From: an uncultured Clostridia bacterium
GTDB taxonomy: Bacteria; Bacillota; Dehalobacteriia; UBA4068; JAAVYR01
Reading direction: 5' to 3'
DNA length: 8,228 nt
Assembly (NCBI GenBank): GCA_946562005.1
Contig: CAMNVD010000048.1
Coordinates: 1-8,228 of the forward strand
The stretch's first letter is position 1. Each line of letters begins with the position of its first letter. Shown piece after piece: positions 1 to 6,089 of this stretch. Position numbers and translations under genes: made by a program. The notes under the pieces are model-generated. The model had not been told where the DNA came from and searched no databases. It was given only the letters and a program-made list of their open reading frames with translations.

Positions 1-410
1 ACCACCAGCGTTAAGTTGGCGTCGCCCTGGAGCTCGATAGGAGATTTGCCATTATTATAGTCATCAATTTCGAAGTTTCCAGGTACTCTTAATGTAACGC
101 TCTTATTTTTAATAATAATTTGAGCATTTGTTACTTTACCTGTGCTAGTTAATGTGTAATCCCCACCGTTAGCAAGCTGACTATCTAATGTTCCGTTAGT
201 AGCAAGTGTCACGGGAGTAGAAGTAGCAGCAGTTGCAGCTACAGGGGTTACAGTATCAGCAAATGCTATTCCTGGTACTGGTGTGAACACAGAGAATAAC
301 ATAGATAAGCTGAGTGTAGCCGCAACTGCTTTTCTACCCAGTAAAAGACGGCGTCTTTTACAGTTTTCCTTTCTGCTTAAGTTTTCGTTAAGCAAATTTT
401 GTTTTTTCAT
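1..410 (-). CDS. Secreted surface protein, N-terminal part only (runs off window)
   Basis: The reading frame opens at an ATG at 410-408 and stays open for 136 codons to the window edge. AAGGAGG at 421-427 lies 10 bases before the start. The first ~51 residues look like a long export signal: a basic stretch with KRRR at residues 18-21, a hydrophobic core (about 28-42) and an Ala-Phe-Ala cleavage site before Asp52. A Thr/Ala/Pro-rich linker (about 52-72) follows, then a segment of alternating polar and hydrophobic residues with repeated Gly-Asn turns (about 73-136). That pattern suggests a beta-helix or beta-solenoid surface or carbohydrate-binding domain. The arginines before LLL give a weak Tat-like flavour, but Sec export is more likely. 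I cannot assign a family from this fragment. Export is clear; the function is unknown. Confidence 0.85.
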   Translation of the reverse strand, partial: MKKQNLLNENLSRKENCKRRRLLLGRKAVAATLSLSMLFSVFTPVPGIAFADTVTPVAATAATSTPVTLATNGTLDSQLANGGDYTLTSTGKVTNAQIIIKNKSVTLRVPGNFEIDDYNNGKSPIELQGDANLTLV

Positions 411-621
411 ACGTATTATTCCTCCTTTTAACCGAATGGATATCACTACTTTCCAGATGTATTAGCTCCGGCTTTGTATGTATATGAAAATAATTAAAAA
501 GATTATTGGTAAGAGAAACATTGCATCGAGAAGATGTATGTTCTTGGCATAATTCCCGAATGGAAGAAATGCCAAAATGGACCAAATAGAATTATTTCAT
601 TCTACTTAGATCTCCTCTTAC
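411..621 (-). promoter_or_regulatory. Long foldable 5' leader of the surface-protein gene
   Basis: From the predicted start (near 620) the transcript would have about 210 untranslated bases before the ATG at 410. Read on the minus strand, GTAAGAG (615-621) can pair with CTCTTAC (509-515). This encloses two hairpins: a small one with 5-base arms (AGAAT/ATTCT) near 588-603, and a larger one at 544-575. The larger one has outer arms TTGGCAT/ATGCCAA and inner arms TTCC/GGAA. The result resembles a closed multi-branch junction. I do not recognise a known riboswitch class. A regulatory role is inferred only from the length and pairing. Confidence 0.4.
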
Positions 622-627
622 ACTACA

Positions 628-656
628 ATTATATGCCAAAACCCTTGATTTGTAAA
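628..656 (-). promoter_or_regulatory. Sigma-A-type promoter for the surface-protein gene
   Basis: On the minus strand, TTTACA (651-656) and a perfect TATAAT (628-633) are separated by 17 bases. The predicted start is near 620. The only gene it can serve in this direction is the exported protein beginning at 410, which gives an unusually long leader. Confidence 0.65.
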
Positions 657-734
657 GGATTTGACAGGGAAATATTAGGAATCATTCTTAAGAAAACGGG
701 CGTTTTTCCCATCTCTTCTGAATAAATCCTGAAT

Positions 735-758
735 TTCCAGGCGTTTCCTTGGAATTTT
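735..758 (+). terminator. Terminator-like hairpin, weak
   Basis: TTCCAGG (735-741) pairs with CCTTGGAA (747-754) with one bulged base and a 5-base loop, and is followed by TTTT. It would act on plus-strand transcripts, but no supported plus-strand gene lies before it. It may be only a chance or relic palindrome. Confidence 0.25.
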
Positions 759-997
759 ATCCAAAACTTACCAGCAAGCAGTTGAAATTTCCATAGCTAT
801 CAGTCCCCCTTTGTACCTGTTGTCATTCTGTCGTTGAGATAATCTATATAAAGTCTGGCTTTTCCATTAGTGAAGTTGAGAATTTCTATTGTCAGCGGAA
901 AAGCTTCAGAGACGCAGAACCAATTTTCTGTAGGAAGTTAAGCGTTGTGCGAATCAAGAAATAATAGGTGGTTTAAAACAAATTTTTTTCAAGCAAT

Positions 998-1011
998 CGA
1001 ACATATGTTCG
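998..1011. promoter_or_regulatory. LexA (SOS) box, perfect palindrome
   Basis: CGAACATATGTTCG matches the Bacillus-type LexA/DinR consensus CGAAC-N4-GTTCG exactly, and the palindrome extends one base each side (997-1012). No SOS gene (lexA, recA, dinB, uvr) is visible nearby. The closest genes are mnmG, ending at 1054 and reading towards the box, and the surface-protein gene about 590 bases further on. It could control a short RNA or undetected transcript, or be a relic. Confidence 0.6.
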
Positions 1012-1053
1012 ACAATATTCGCCCTTATTCGAAACCGTATCCTTATTTTCTTC

Positions 1054-3018
1054 CTATGTTATGTTATTCGACAGCAGCGCCCGTTTTTCCTGCTCTAGCC
1101 AGATGAGCAACACATTGATATCCGCAGGTGAGACGCCAGATATGCGGCCCGCCTGACCGATATTTTCCGGTTGCAAATCCGTTAGTTTTTGTCCAGCTTC
1201 CAGGCTCAGCCCCTTCACCGCTCGATAGTCAGTTCCTACAGGAAGACGCTTGTTTTCCAGCTTTTCCGCTCTGTCAATAGCCTCCTGCTGTTTTTTTATA
1301 TAACCGGCATATTTAGCCGAGATAACGACTTGCTCTGTTGCCGCCTGACTGCCCTCTCCGGGGCCCACTAGGCTCACCACATCTTCATAGGAGATGTTGG
1401 TGCGTTTCAGGAGCTCCATAGCAGAGATTCCCCTTTGCAATGGATTATCTCCTTTGCTCACAAGGAGCGATTGCGCCTTTTCATCTTGAGGCGTAATCCT
1501 CGATTCCTCTAGTCGGGACCGTTCTTTTTTGATTTCAGCTTGCGTCGCTTCATACAGCGCCCACCGTTCCTCTGAGATAACCCCTAGCTCCCGTCCCAGA
1601 GGTGTTAGCCGCGCATCAGCATTATCTTGTCGCAAAAGCAAGCGATATTCTGCTAAAGAGGAAAACATCCGATAAGGCTCCATCACCCCTTTAGTCACCA
1701 AGTCATCCACCAGCACCCCTAGATAACCTTGTGTGCGGCGGATAGCAATAGGCTCTTTTCCCTGCACTGCAAGACCTGCATTGATGCCCGCTAGGATGCC
1801 CTGAGCCGCCGCCTCTTCATAACCAGAAGTACCATTGATTTGCCCTGCCGTGTACAGCCCTTTGATTTCCTTATGGGCCAGATGATGATTGAGCTGTGTA
1901 GGCTGCAAGCAATCATACTCGATAGCATAAGCCGGCCGGATGACCCGCACCTGCTCTAGTCCTGGTATGGTCTTCAGGAAAGCGATTTGCACATCTTCCG
2001 GTAGACTAGAGGACATTCCCTGGACATACCATTCAGTCGTATCCAGGCCCTCCGGCTCTAAGAATGTCTGATGGCTGTCTTTGTCCGCAAAGCGAACGAT
2101 TTTATCTTCGATAGATGGGCAATACCTAGGCCCCGTCCCCTCTATGATGCCGCTATACAGCGGAGAACGGTGCAGATTCGCCCGGATAATATCATGAGTT
2201 TTTTCATTGGTATAACTGAGCCAGCAGGAGATGTGAGGCCGAGCCGCTACCTCTTCTGGTTTGGTTAAGAAGGAAAAAGTCAATGGCTCTGGGTCCGGCG
2301 GCTGCTCCTTCATCTTGCTAAAGTCGATGGTGCGTCCATCTACCCGCGCTGGCGTGCCCGTCTTAAAGCGGCACATATCCAAGCCCTGCTCCCTCAGCCA
2401 AACCCCTAGAGGCGTCGCTGGCGGCAGCCCGCTAGGTCCTGACGGATAATGGACGCTGCCGATAACCACCCGACTATCTAGATAAGTCCCTGTGGTCAGC
2501 ACCACACATTGGCTATAGAATGCCGCCCCCGTCCGAAGGATAACACCCCGCACTTGGGTCCCTTCTAATATCAGCTGGTTGACTTCTCCCTGACGGATGT
2601 CCAGGTTTTCGTAATGTTCTAAGGCCGCAAGCATTTCCCGGTGATACTGGTTTTTATCCATTTGTCCCCGGAGGCACTGCACTGCTGGTCCTTTGCTACG
2701 GTTCAGCATTCGCATCTGGATTTGAGCTTTATCAGCAATTCTGCCCATGAGCCCGCCCAGAGCGTCTACCTCCCGCACCAAGATTCCTTTAGCAGTTCCC
2801 CCAATAGAAGGATTACAAGGAAGCATCGCAAGGGCGTCCTTGTTCAGCGTCAGAAGCAATGTTTTCACACCCAGTCGGGCGCTAGCAGCAGCAGCTTCAC
2901 AGCCTGCATGGCCGCCTCCCACCACGATGACGCCGTATTCCCCGCCGGTAAACAACGGCTCCGTAAAGAATTGCAGGGACATCTCATCTCTATTCAAATG
3001 TGAGCTTACATTTGACAT
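1054..3018 (-). CDS. mnmG: tRNA uridine-5-carboxymethylaminomethyl modification enzyme MnmG (GidA)
   Basis: MnmG works with MnmE to install the aminomethyl or carboxymethylaminomethyl group on C5 of the wobble uridine (U34) of certain tRNAs in the cytoplasm, using FAD, NADH and a folate one-carbon donor. The 654 residues show an N-terminal FAD-binding fold with GGGHAG (34-39). A conserved Cys68 lies in PCNPSIGG. The first family signature at about 296-324 (GPRYCPSIEDK...) holds the catalytic-type Cys300. The second is AGQINGTSGYEEAAAQG (391-407). The C-terminal helical domain that contacts MnmE ends with GRISGVSPADI (624-634). It is about 25 residues longer than E. coli MnmG, mostly at the N-terminus. 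The start at 3018 has AAGGA 10 bases upstream; Met13 (2982) is possible but lacks a good ribosome site. It lies 105 bases after mnmE and is probably cotranscribed. Confidence 0.97.
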   Translation of the reverse strand: MSNVSSHLNRDEMSLQFFTEPLFTGGEYGVIVVGGGHAGCEAAAASARLGVKTLLLTLNKDALAMLPCNPSIGGTAKGILVREVDALGGLMGRIADKAQIQMRMLNRSKGPAVQCLRGQMDKNQYHREMLAALEHYENLDIRQGEVNQLILEGTQVRGVILRTGAAFYSQCVVLTTGTYLDSRVVIGSVHYPSGPSGLPPATPLGVWLREQGLDMCRFKTGTPARVDGRTIDFSKMKEQPPDPEPLTFSFLTKPEEVAARPHISCWLSYTNEKTHDIIRANLHRSPLYSGIIEGTGPRYCPSIEDKIVRFADKDSHQTFLEPEGLDTTEWYVQGMSSSLPEDVQIAFLKTIPGLEQVRVIRPAYAIEYDCLQPTQLNHHLAHKEIKGLYTAGQINGTSGYEEAAAQGILAGINAGLAVQGKEPIAIRRTQGYLGVLVDDLVTKGVMEPYRMFSSLAEYRLLLRQDNADARLTPLGRELGVISEERWALYEATQAEIKKERSRLEESRITPQDEKAQSLLVSKGDNPLQRGISAMELLKRTNISYEDVVSLVGPGEGSQAATEQVVISAKYAGYIKKQQEAIDRAEKLENKRLPVGTDYRAVKGLSLEAGQKLTDLQPENIGQAGRISGVSPADINVLLIWLEQEKRALLSNNIT

Positions 3019-3092
3019 ATCACAATATTCCTTCGATAAAAGATTAATTATGATTTTAAATTTCTAAACTTGTTTATTTGTTATTTGCCGCA

Positions 3093-3123
3093 CTTGTCAT
3101 TCTGAGCGCAGCGAAGAATCTTA
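3093..3123. repeat. Dispersed REP-like repeat, copy A
   Basis: This 31-base element abuts the mnmE stop codon. It shares the first 14 bases (CTTGTCATTCTGAG) and last 12 bases (CGAAGAATCTTA) with the copy at 6090-6126; only the middle differs. ATTCT and AGAAT near its ends can form a short hairpin. Similar GTCATTCTGAG-type repeats are scattered between genes in many bacterial genomes. Confidence 0.65.
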
Positions 3124-4533
3124 TTATTTCCCCAGGCAAAACCGGCTGAATACCCGGTCGATAATATCTTGTCCCGCCGTTTTCCCGGTGATTTCACCCA
3201 GCTTCCGCCAGGCCCCTTGCAAATCCACTGCAATGAAGTCTCCTGGAAGCCCGCCGGTAATGGCGTCCAAACTATCCCGTAGATAATCTTTAGCCCGCAA
3301 GATGATTTCTTGATGGCGGGCACTGATAATCGTTGCGTCATCAGGCACCGTCATGCAGTTGGTAGTAAAGATTTCTTGGATAACATCCCCTAACCTCTCA
3401 CAACCATCCCCCGTCAGCGTGGAAATAAACGCCACAGAAGCCTCCGGATAGATGTCTTGGACCATTTCCCTTAAGAACGCCATTTGCGCCGCTGTAATCA
3501 GGTCCATTTTGTTGCAGAGAAGAAGGGTCTTCCCTTCCGTCTGTCGGCATTGAGTAAGGATTTCCCTATCTTCCGGCGTAATACCAGCAGCACTGTCAAT
3601 AACAGCTAGGATAAGCTGAGCACTTCTTAAGGCCTCACGGCTTCTAGCAATGCCGATACGCTCTACAGCGTCAGCCTGTTCCTCTTCACGGATGCCGGCA
3701 GTGTCTGTCAATATGAGACGGATACCTTTCACATTTAGGGATTCTTCGATGGTATCTCGGGTAGTACCGGCAATATCAGTAACAATGGCCCGTTCTTCCC
3801 GGAGCAATGCATTCATTAGACTGGACTTGCCCACATTAGGACGTCCGACAATGACAGCTCGGATACCTTCTTTATAGATTTTGCCCTGTTCTCTTTGGGC
3901 TAGCAGAATATCTAATTGTTTGATGGCTTTTTCCACATCTACCGTCATTTGGCTGCGGTTTAAGGTGTCTACCCCTTCATCGGGATAATCGATGTCGCCC
4001 TCGATGCCGGCAATGATGTCCAAAAGTCCGTCGCTGACTGCCTCTATTTTATCTTTTAAGCCCCCTGCTAGTTGCTGGGCTGCGATTTTTCCTTCTTTGG
4101 CTGTTTTTGCTTCTATCAAATCAATAACGGCCTCGGCCTGAGTCAAATCCAAACCGCCGTTTAAGAATGCCCGCTGGGTAAATTCTCCCGGCAGCGCTAA
4201 TCTTGCGCCCGAAGATAATACCAGCTGCAATATGTTGTCTAAGCTGCGACTGCCGCCATGACATTGGATTTCTACAACATCCTCTCTCGTGTAAGAGTGA
4301 GGCGCCGGCATATACACGGCCAGAGCTTCATCTAAGACCACCCCTAAGCTATCGCATACCCAGCCCAGGATGAGCTCCCTAGGGGTAGGCTGCCAGTCGG
4401 CGCCCTGTTTCTTCTGCTTAGGACGGAATACTTGCTTTAAAATGGGCAGACCATAAGGACCGGAAAGACGAATAATGCCAATGCCTCCGGCTCCTCTAGG
4501 TGTGGAAATAGCAGCGATAGTATCGCCTATCAT
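3124..4533 (-). CDS. mnmE: tRNA modification GTPase MnmE (TrmE)
   Basis: MnmE is a potassium-activated GTPase that dimerises and joins MnmG to modify U34 of tRNA. The 469-residue protein has the usual length and domain order. An N-terminal folate-binding domain (about 1-120) starts MIGDTIAAISTPRGAGGIGI. A helical domain is interrupted by the G domain (about 220-385), which has a P-loop GRPNVGKS (230-237), switch GTTRDTI (256-262), DTAG (277-280) and NKMD (341-344). The helical domain resumes and ends in FCLGK (465-469), with the conserved cysteine of the family's C-terminal FC-I/L-GK motif. AAGGAG at 4541-4546 lies 7 bases before the ATG. It precedes mnmG on the same strand. Upstream is an unrelated regulatory locus rather than the common jag/yidC cluster. 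Confidence 0.97.
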   Translation of the reverse strand: MIGDTIAAISTPRGAGGIGIIRLSGPYGLPILKQVFRPKQKKQGADWQPTPRELILGWVCDSLGVVLDEALAVYMPAPHSYTREDVVEIQCHGGSRSLDNILQLVLSSGARLALPGEFTQRAFLNGGLDLTQAEAVIDLIEAKTAKEGKIAAQQLAGGLKDKIEAVSDGLLDIIAGIEGDIDYPDEGVDTLNRSQMTVDVEKAIKQLDILLAQREQGKIYKEGIRAVIVGRPNVGKSSLMNALLREERAIVTDIAGTTRDTIEESLNVKGIRLILTDTAGIREEEQADAVERIGIARSREALRSAQLILAVIDSAAGITPEDREILTQCRQTEGKTLLLCNKMDLITAAQMAFLREMVQDIYPEASVAFISTLTGDGCERLGDVIQEIFTTNCMTVPDDATIISARHQEIILRAKDYLRDSLDAITGGLPGDFIAVDLQGAWRKLGEITGKTAGQDIIDRVFSRFCLGK

Positions 4534-4914
4534 AGATGAGCTCCTTTCTCTTTTATTGTTATGCCTCTCAGGCCATTATCTTGAATGAATTTTCCCGTAT
4601 TCTTTATAATTTTACATTTTTGGTTAATGTTTCCTACTATTCATACCCTTTTATTTTATGAAATCTTGCAGATTTTTTCTAGCGGAATTTCTTTCCTGCA
4701 CCCTCTCATAGTGGGCTTATATGCCAATTTCTACCAGATAAGCCACCGCTAACCCGTTACCCCTACTAGATATGGCATAAAAAATTTTCAAAAATTTTTT
4801 GAAAAATTTATTTTTTTAAGATTTTTATGTTTTTGCACAGTCCCGCTCCCACTGTCCCCTCGACCATCCCCCGTTTATGCTTTCAAAATGGCCGCCCGCT
4901 TATCATCTAATGGC
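4534..4914 (-). promoter_or_regulatory. Intergenic region upstream of mnmE, rich in inverted repeats
   Basis: No gene is seen in these 381 bases, and I find no convincing promoter for mnmE. Visible structure: a 6-base-arm hairpin (4661-4675); an arm pair 4711-4720/4738-4746 (GTGGGCTTAT with ATAAGCCAC, one bulge), which can be flanked by a TAGCGG/CCGCTA pairing (4680-4685 with 4746-4751, sharing base 4746 with the inner arm); a 21-base AT-only-looking palindrome (4785-4805, arms TTTTCAAAAA); and minus-strand G-runs (4842-4872). Part may be the 3' tail of the small upstream gene and part the mnmE leader. Confidence 0.4.
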
Positions 4915-5061
4915 TTAAGCTGTTTGTTCAGGAGGTTTATGTGGCTGTTCCAACTTTTGCTGGGCTAAAATACCCATAATGAAGATATGCACTTTTTCAA
5001 TGGTGTCCTCATCATCAATTTTTTCAATGTCGGCTTTTAGCATTTCTTGTGCCTTAGTCAT
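4915..5061 (-). CDS. Small acidic-amphipathic protein divergent from XRE regulator
   Basis: This 48-codon frame has a very strong ribosome site, AAGGAGGG (5068-5075), and a near-consensus promoter upstream. Two ATGs stand in tandem at 5062-5064 and 5059-5061. The second is 7 bases from the GGAGG core and the first only 4, so I chose the second; using the first adds one Met. The protein starts MTKAQEMLKADIEK, is rich in Glu/Asp in the first half, has a hydrophobic helix (about IEKVHIFIMGIL, residues 21-32) and ends in a Pro/Gln-rich tail. I know no family. The helix resembles the C-terminal motif of the divergent repressor (QVYAVSSFIQYL), which suggests shared dimerisation. It may be a partner, antirepressor or target of that repressor; this is inference. 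Confidence 0.75.
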   Translation of the reverse strand: MTKAQEMLKADIEKIDDEDTIEKVHIFIMGILAQQKLEQPHKPPEQTA

Positions 5062-5079
5062 CATGTTCCCTCCTTTTTA

Positions 5080-5092
5080 TTGCCTCTATCAA
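5080..5092. promoter_or_regulatory. Operator 1 (TTG-N7-CAA)
   Basis: TTGCCTCTATCAA covers the predicted transcription start of the small gene. It matches two further sites in this intergenic region at 10 shared positions of TTGCYTHTRKCAAC. The likely ligand is the XRE repressor encoded next door. Confidence 0.6.
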
Positions 5093-5093
5093 C

Positions 5094-5122
5094 AGTATAT
5101 ATTGCTTTTAGCAACCAGTCAA
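5094..5122 (-). promoter_or_regulatory. Promoter of the small divergent gene
   Basis: On the minus strand, TTGACT (5117-5122) and TATACT (5094-5099) are 17 bases apart, close to sigma-A consensus. Transcription would start near 5087, leaving a leader of about 25 bases before the start codon. Operator 2 fills most of the spacer and operator 1 covers the start, so repressor binding should shut this promoter. Confidence 0.8.
5102..5114. promoter_or_regulatory. Operator 2 (TTG-N7-CAA)
   Basis: TTGCTTTTAGCAA is a palindrome (TTGC/GCAA arms) lying between the -35 and -10 boxes of the minus-strand promoter. Its centre is 22 bases from operator 1, close to two helical turns. Confidence 0.65.
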
Positions 5123-5143
5123 CCCTGTATTCGCTAGATGATG

Positions 5144-5156
5144 TTGACATAGGCAA
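5144..5156. promoter_or_regulatory. Operator 3 (TTG-N7-CAA)
   Basis: TTGACATAGGCAA includes the -35 box of the repressor promoter; its reverse complement, TTGCCTATGTCAA, aligns closely with operator 1. Its centre is 42 bases from operator 2, about four helical turns. Binding here would give autorepression. Confidence 0.65.
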
Positions 5157-5172
5157 CACAATTTGTTATGCT
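5144..5172 (+). promoter_or_regulatory. Promoter of the XRE regulator gene
   Basis: A perfect TTGACA (5144-5149) and TATGCT (5167-5172) are separated by 17 bases. Predicted transcription starts near 5179. The ATG at 5168 lies inside this -10 box and so cannot be the start codon of the regulator. Confidence 0.8.
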
Positions 5173-5212
5173 AAATTCAAAGAAAGCAAACCTTATGCGA
5201 GGTGATTTTTTT

Positions 5213-5581
5213 ATGCTGCATCAACGGTTAAAAACCCTTTTAGCAGAGCTGCATATCTCTCAGCGGCAGTTCGCTATGAAGATAAACTTAGACCCAGGCT
5301 ACTTTTCCCGGATTATCCAAGGTAAGGTAAGCCCACCGGACCGCATTCTTTTGCTTATTGAAAATATTTTTCACGTAAATCGTAATTGGCTAGAAAAGGG
5401 CGAAGGGGAAATGTTTATAGACCAAGGCGTGTCCCTAGCCAAGAAACAGGTATTAGAGGCTATCGATACCCTAAGCGACGAGCAAGTATATGCCGTGTCC
5501 TCTTTTATCCAATATTTAACAGCAAGCCATGACGCCGACCACGATAATCAGCATCATGGTAATCCACTGTCCAAAGAATAA
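5213..5581 (+). CDS. XRE-family (cI-like) transcriptional repressor
   Basis: This 122-residue protein has an N-terminal helix-turn-helix domain of the Cro/cI (XRE) type (about residues 4-66). The helix-turn-helix is around ISQRQFAMKINLDPGYFSRI (15-34), followed by the usual NRNWLEKGEGEMF end (56-68). A short C-terminal helix, LSDEQVYAVSSFIQYL (87-102), is probably for dimerisation, and the tail has four His and three Asp (106-115). The start at 5213 has GAGGTGA (5199-5205) 7 bases upstream. The in-frame ATG at 5168 sits in the promoter, and the one at 5195 has no good ribosome site. Three operator-like sites in the divergent promoter region suggest it represses itself and the small gene. The inducing signal is unknown. 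It lacks the protease domain of LexA-like cI proteins, so self-cleavage is unlikely. Confidence 0.88.
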   Translation: MLHQRLKTLLAELHISQRQFAMKINLDPGYFSRIIQGKVSPPDRILLLIENIFHVNRNWLEKGEGEMFIDQGVSLAKKQVLEAIDTLSDEQVYAVSSFIQYLTASHDADHDNQHHGNPLSKE

Positions 5582-5669
5582 CCGAGCGTCATCGCATCCG
5601 TCACATCCGATAAAACGGCCTCGTAATACTACCTTCATAACACTACCAAAAGAAAGGAAACTGTCATCT

Positions 5670-6083
5670 ATGACAACGCCCCTTAGTCTAGAAGAAATAA
5701 AAACATTTTTTGCCGCTGACCGCTTCGCTATGGAAAACGGCATCAAAATCATAGAAGCAACCCCCGGTTATGCTCGTTGTACTTGTCCGATTCTGCCCCA
5801 GCATCTCAATGCAGGCGGTACCGTCCAGGGCGGTATGCTCTTTACCCTGGCAGATTTTACCTTCGCCGTAGCAGCTAATGCAGGCGGCCTTCCTACCGTC
5901 ACCTTAGACGGCGCCATATCCTTTCTCCGCCCGGCAAAAGGCAATATGCTAATTGCTATCGCCCGAGAAATCCACACTGGCAAAACTATCTGCCATTATC
6001 AAGTGGAAATCACCGATGATTTGGGCAGCCGGATAGCCGTCTTATCTGCCACCGGCTATCAAAAAAGGCCTACCCAGCAGTAG
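5670..6083 (+). CDS. PaaI-like hotdog-fold thioesterase
   Basis: This 137-residue protein probably hydrolyses acyl-CoA (aryl- or medium-chain) thioesters in the cytoplasm; the substrate cannot be told from sequence. It shows the family's core: QHLNAGGTVQGGMLFTLAD at residues 44-62, with the conserved Asn47, the GG turn and the acidic Asp62 on the long hotdog helix (FTLADFTFAVAANA). Strands follow, including TVTLDGAISFLRPAKG (76-91) and the closing RIAVLSATGYQ (121-131). The His often found before GG is Gln here (VQGG), a known kind of variation. The start at 5670 fits the family N-terminus and has AAAGGA upstream. An upstream in-frame ATG (5529) would overlap the regulator gene and add an unlike basic tail. 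It lies 88 bases after the repressor gene and could be read from its transcript. Confidence 0.88.
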   Translation: MTTPLSLEEIKTFFAADRFAMENGIKIIEATPGYARCTCPILPQHLNAGGTVQGGMLFTLADFTFAVAANAGGLPTVTLDGAISFLRPAKGNMLIAIAREIHTGKTICHYQVEITDDLGSRIAVLSATGYQKRPTQQ

Positions 6084-6089
6084 CAGGTT

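Larger units (their letters stand above)
657..1053. other. Gene-poor spacer after mnmG
   Basis: No convincing gene lies in this AT-rich stretch. It holds a hairpin at 735-754, a degenerate trace of the CTTGTCATTCTGAG repeat at 820-830 (11 identical bases, then divergence), and a LexA box at 998-1011. No classic terminator follows mnmG on the minus strand: the hairpin formed by the LexA palindrome has no U-run after it. Confidence 0.5.

Noticed and set aside
430..480. c-di-GMP-I riboswitch in the surface-protein leader
   Set aside because: Only a fragment (CAAAGC...CTAA) resembles the class; the conserved 5' half and the overall pairing are not visible.
534..725. 63-residue plus-strand open frame
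   Set aside because: No proper ribosome site (GAGAAG touches the ATG), no recognisable features, and a good minus-strand promoter lies within it. The weak hairpin after it (735-758) is not enough support.
3081..3341. 86-residue minus-strand frame overlapping the mnmE end
   Set aside because: It is a shadow of mnmE in another frame that runs into the dispersed repeat.
4611..4810. Origin of replication in the AT-rich region
   Set aside because: No cluster of DnaA boxes (TTATNCACA) is present.
4930..4968. AGGAGG followed by a very short plus-strand frame
   Set aside because: Only nine codons (MWLFQLLLG), spacing of 3 bases, and antisense to the small gene; treated as chance.
5529..5669. N-terminal extension of the thioesterase
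   Set aside because: It would overlap the repressor gene and adds a basic, non-family stretch; the ATG at 5670 has its own ribosome site and fits the family length.
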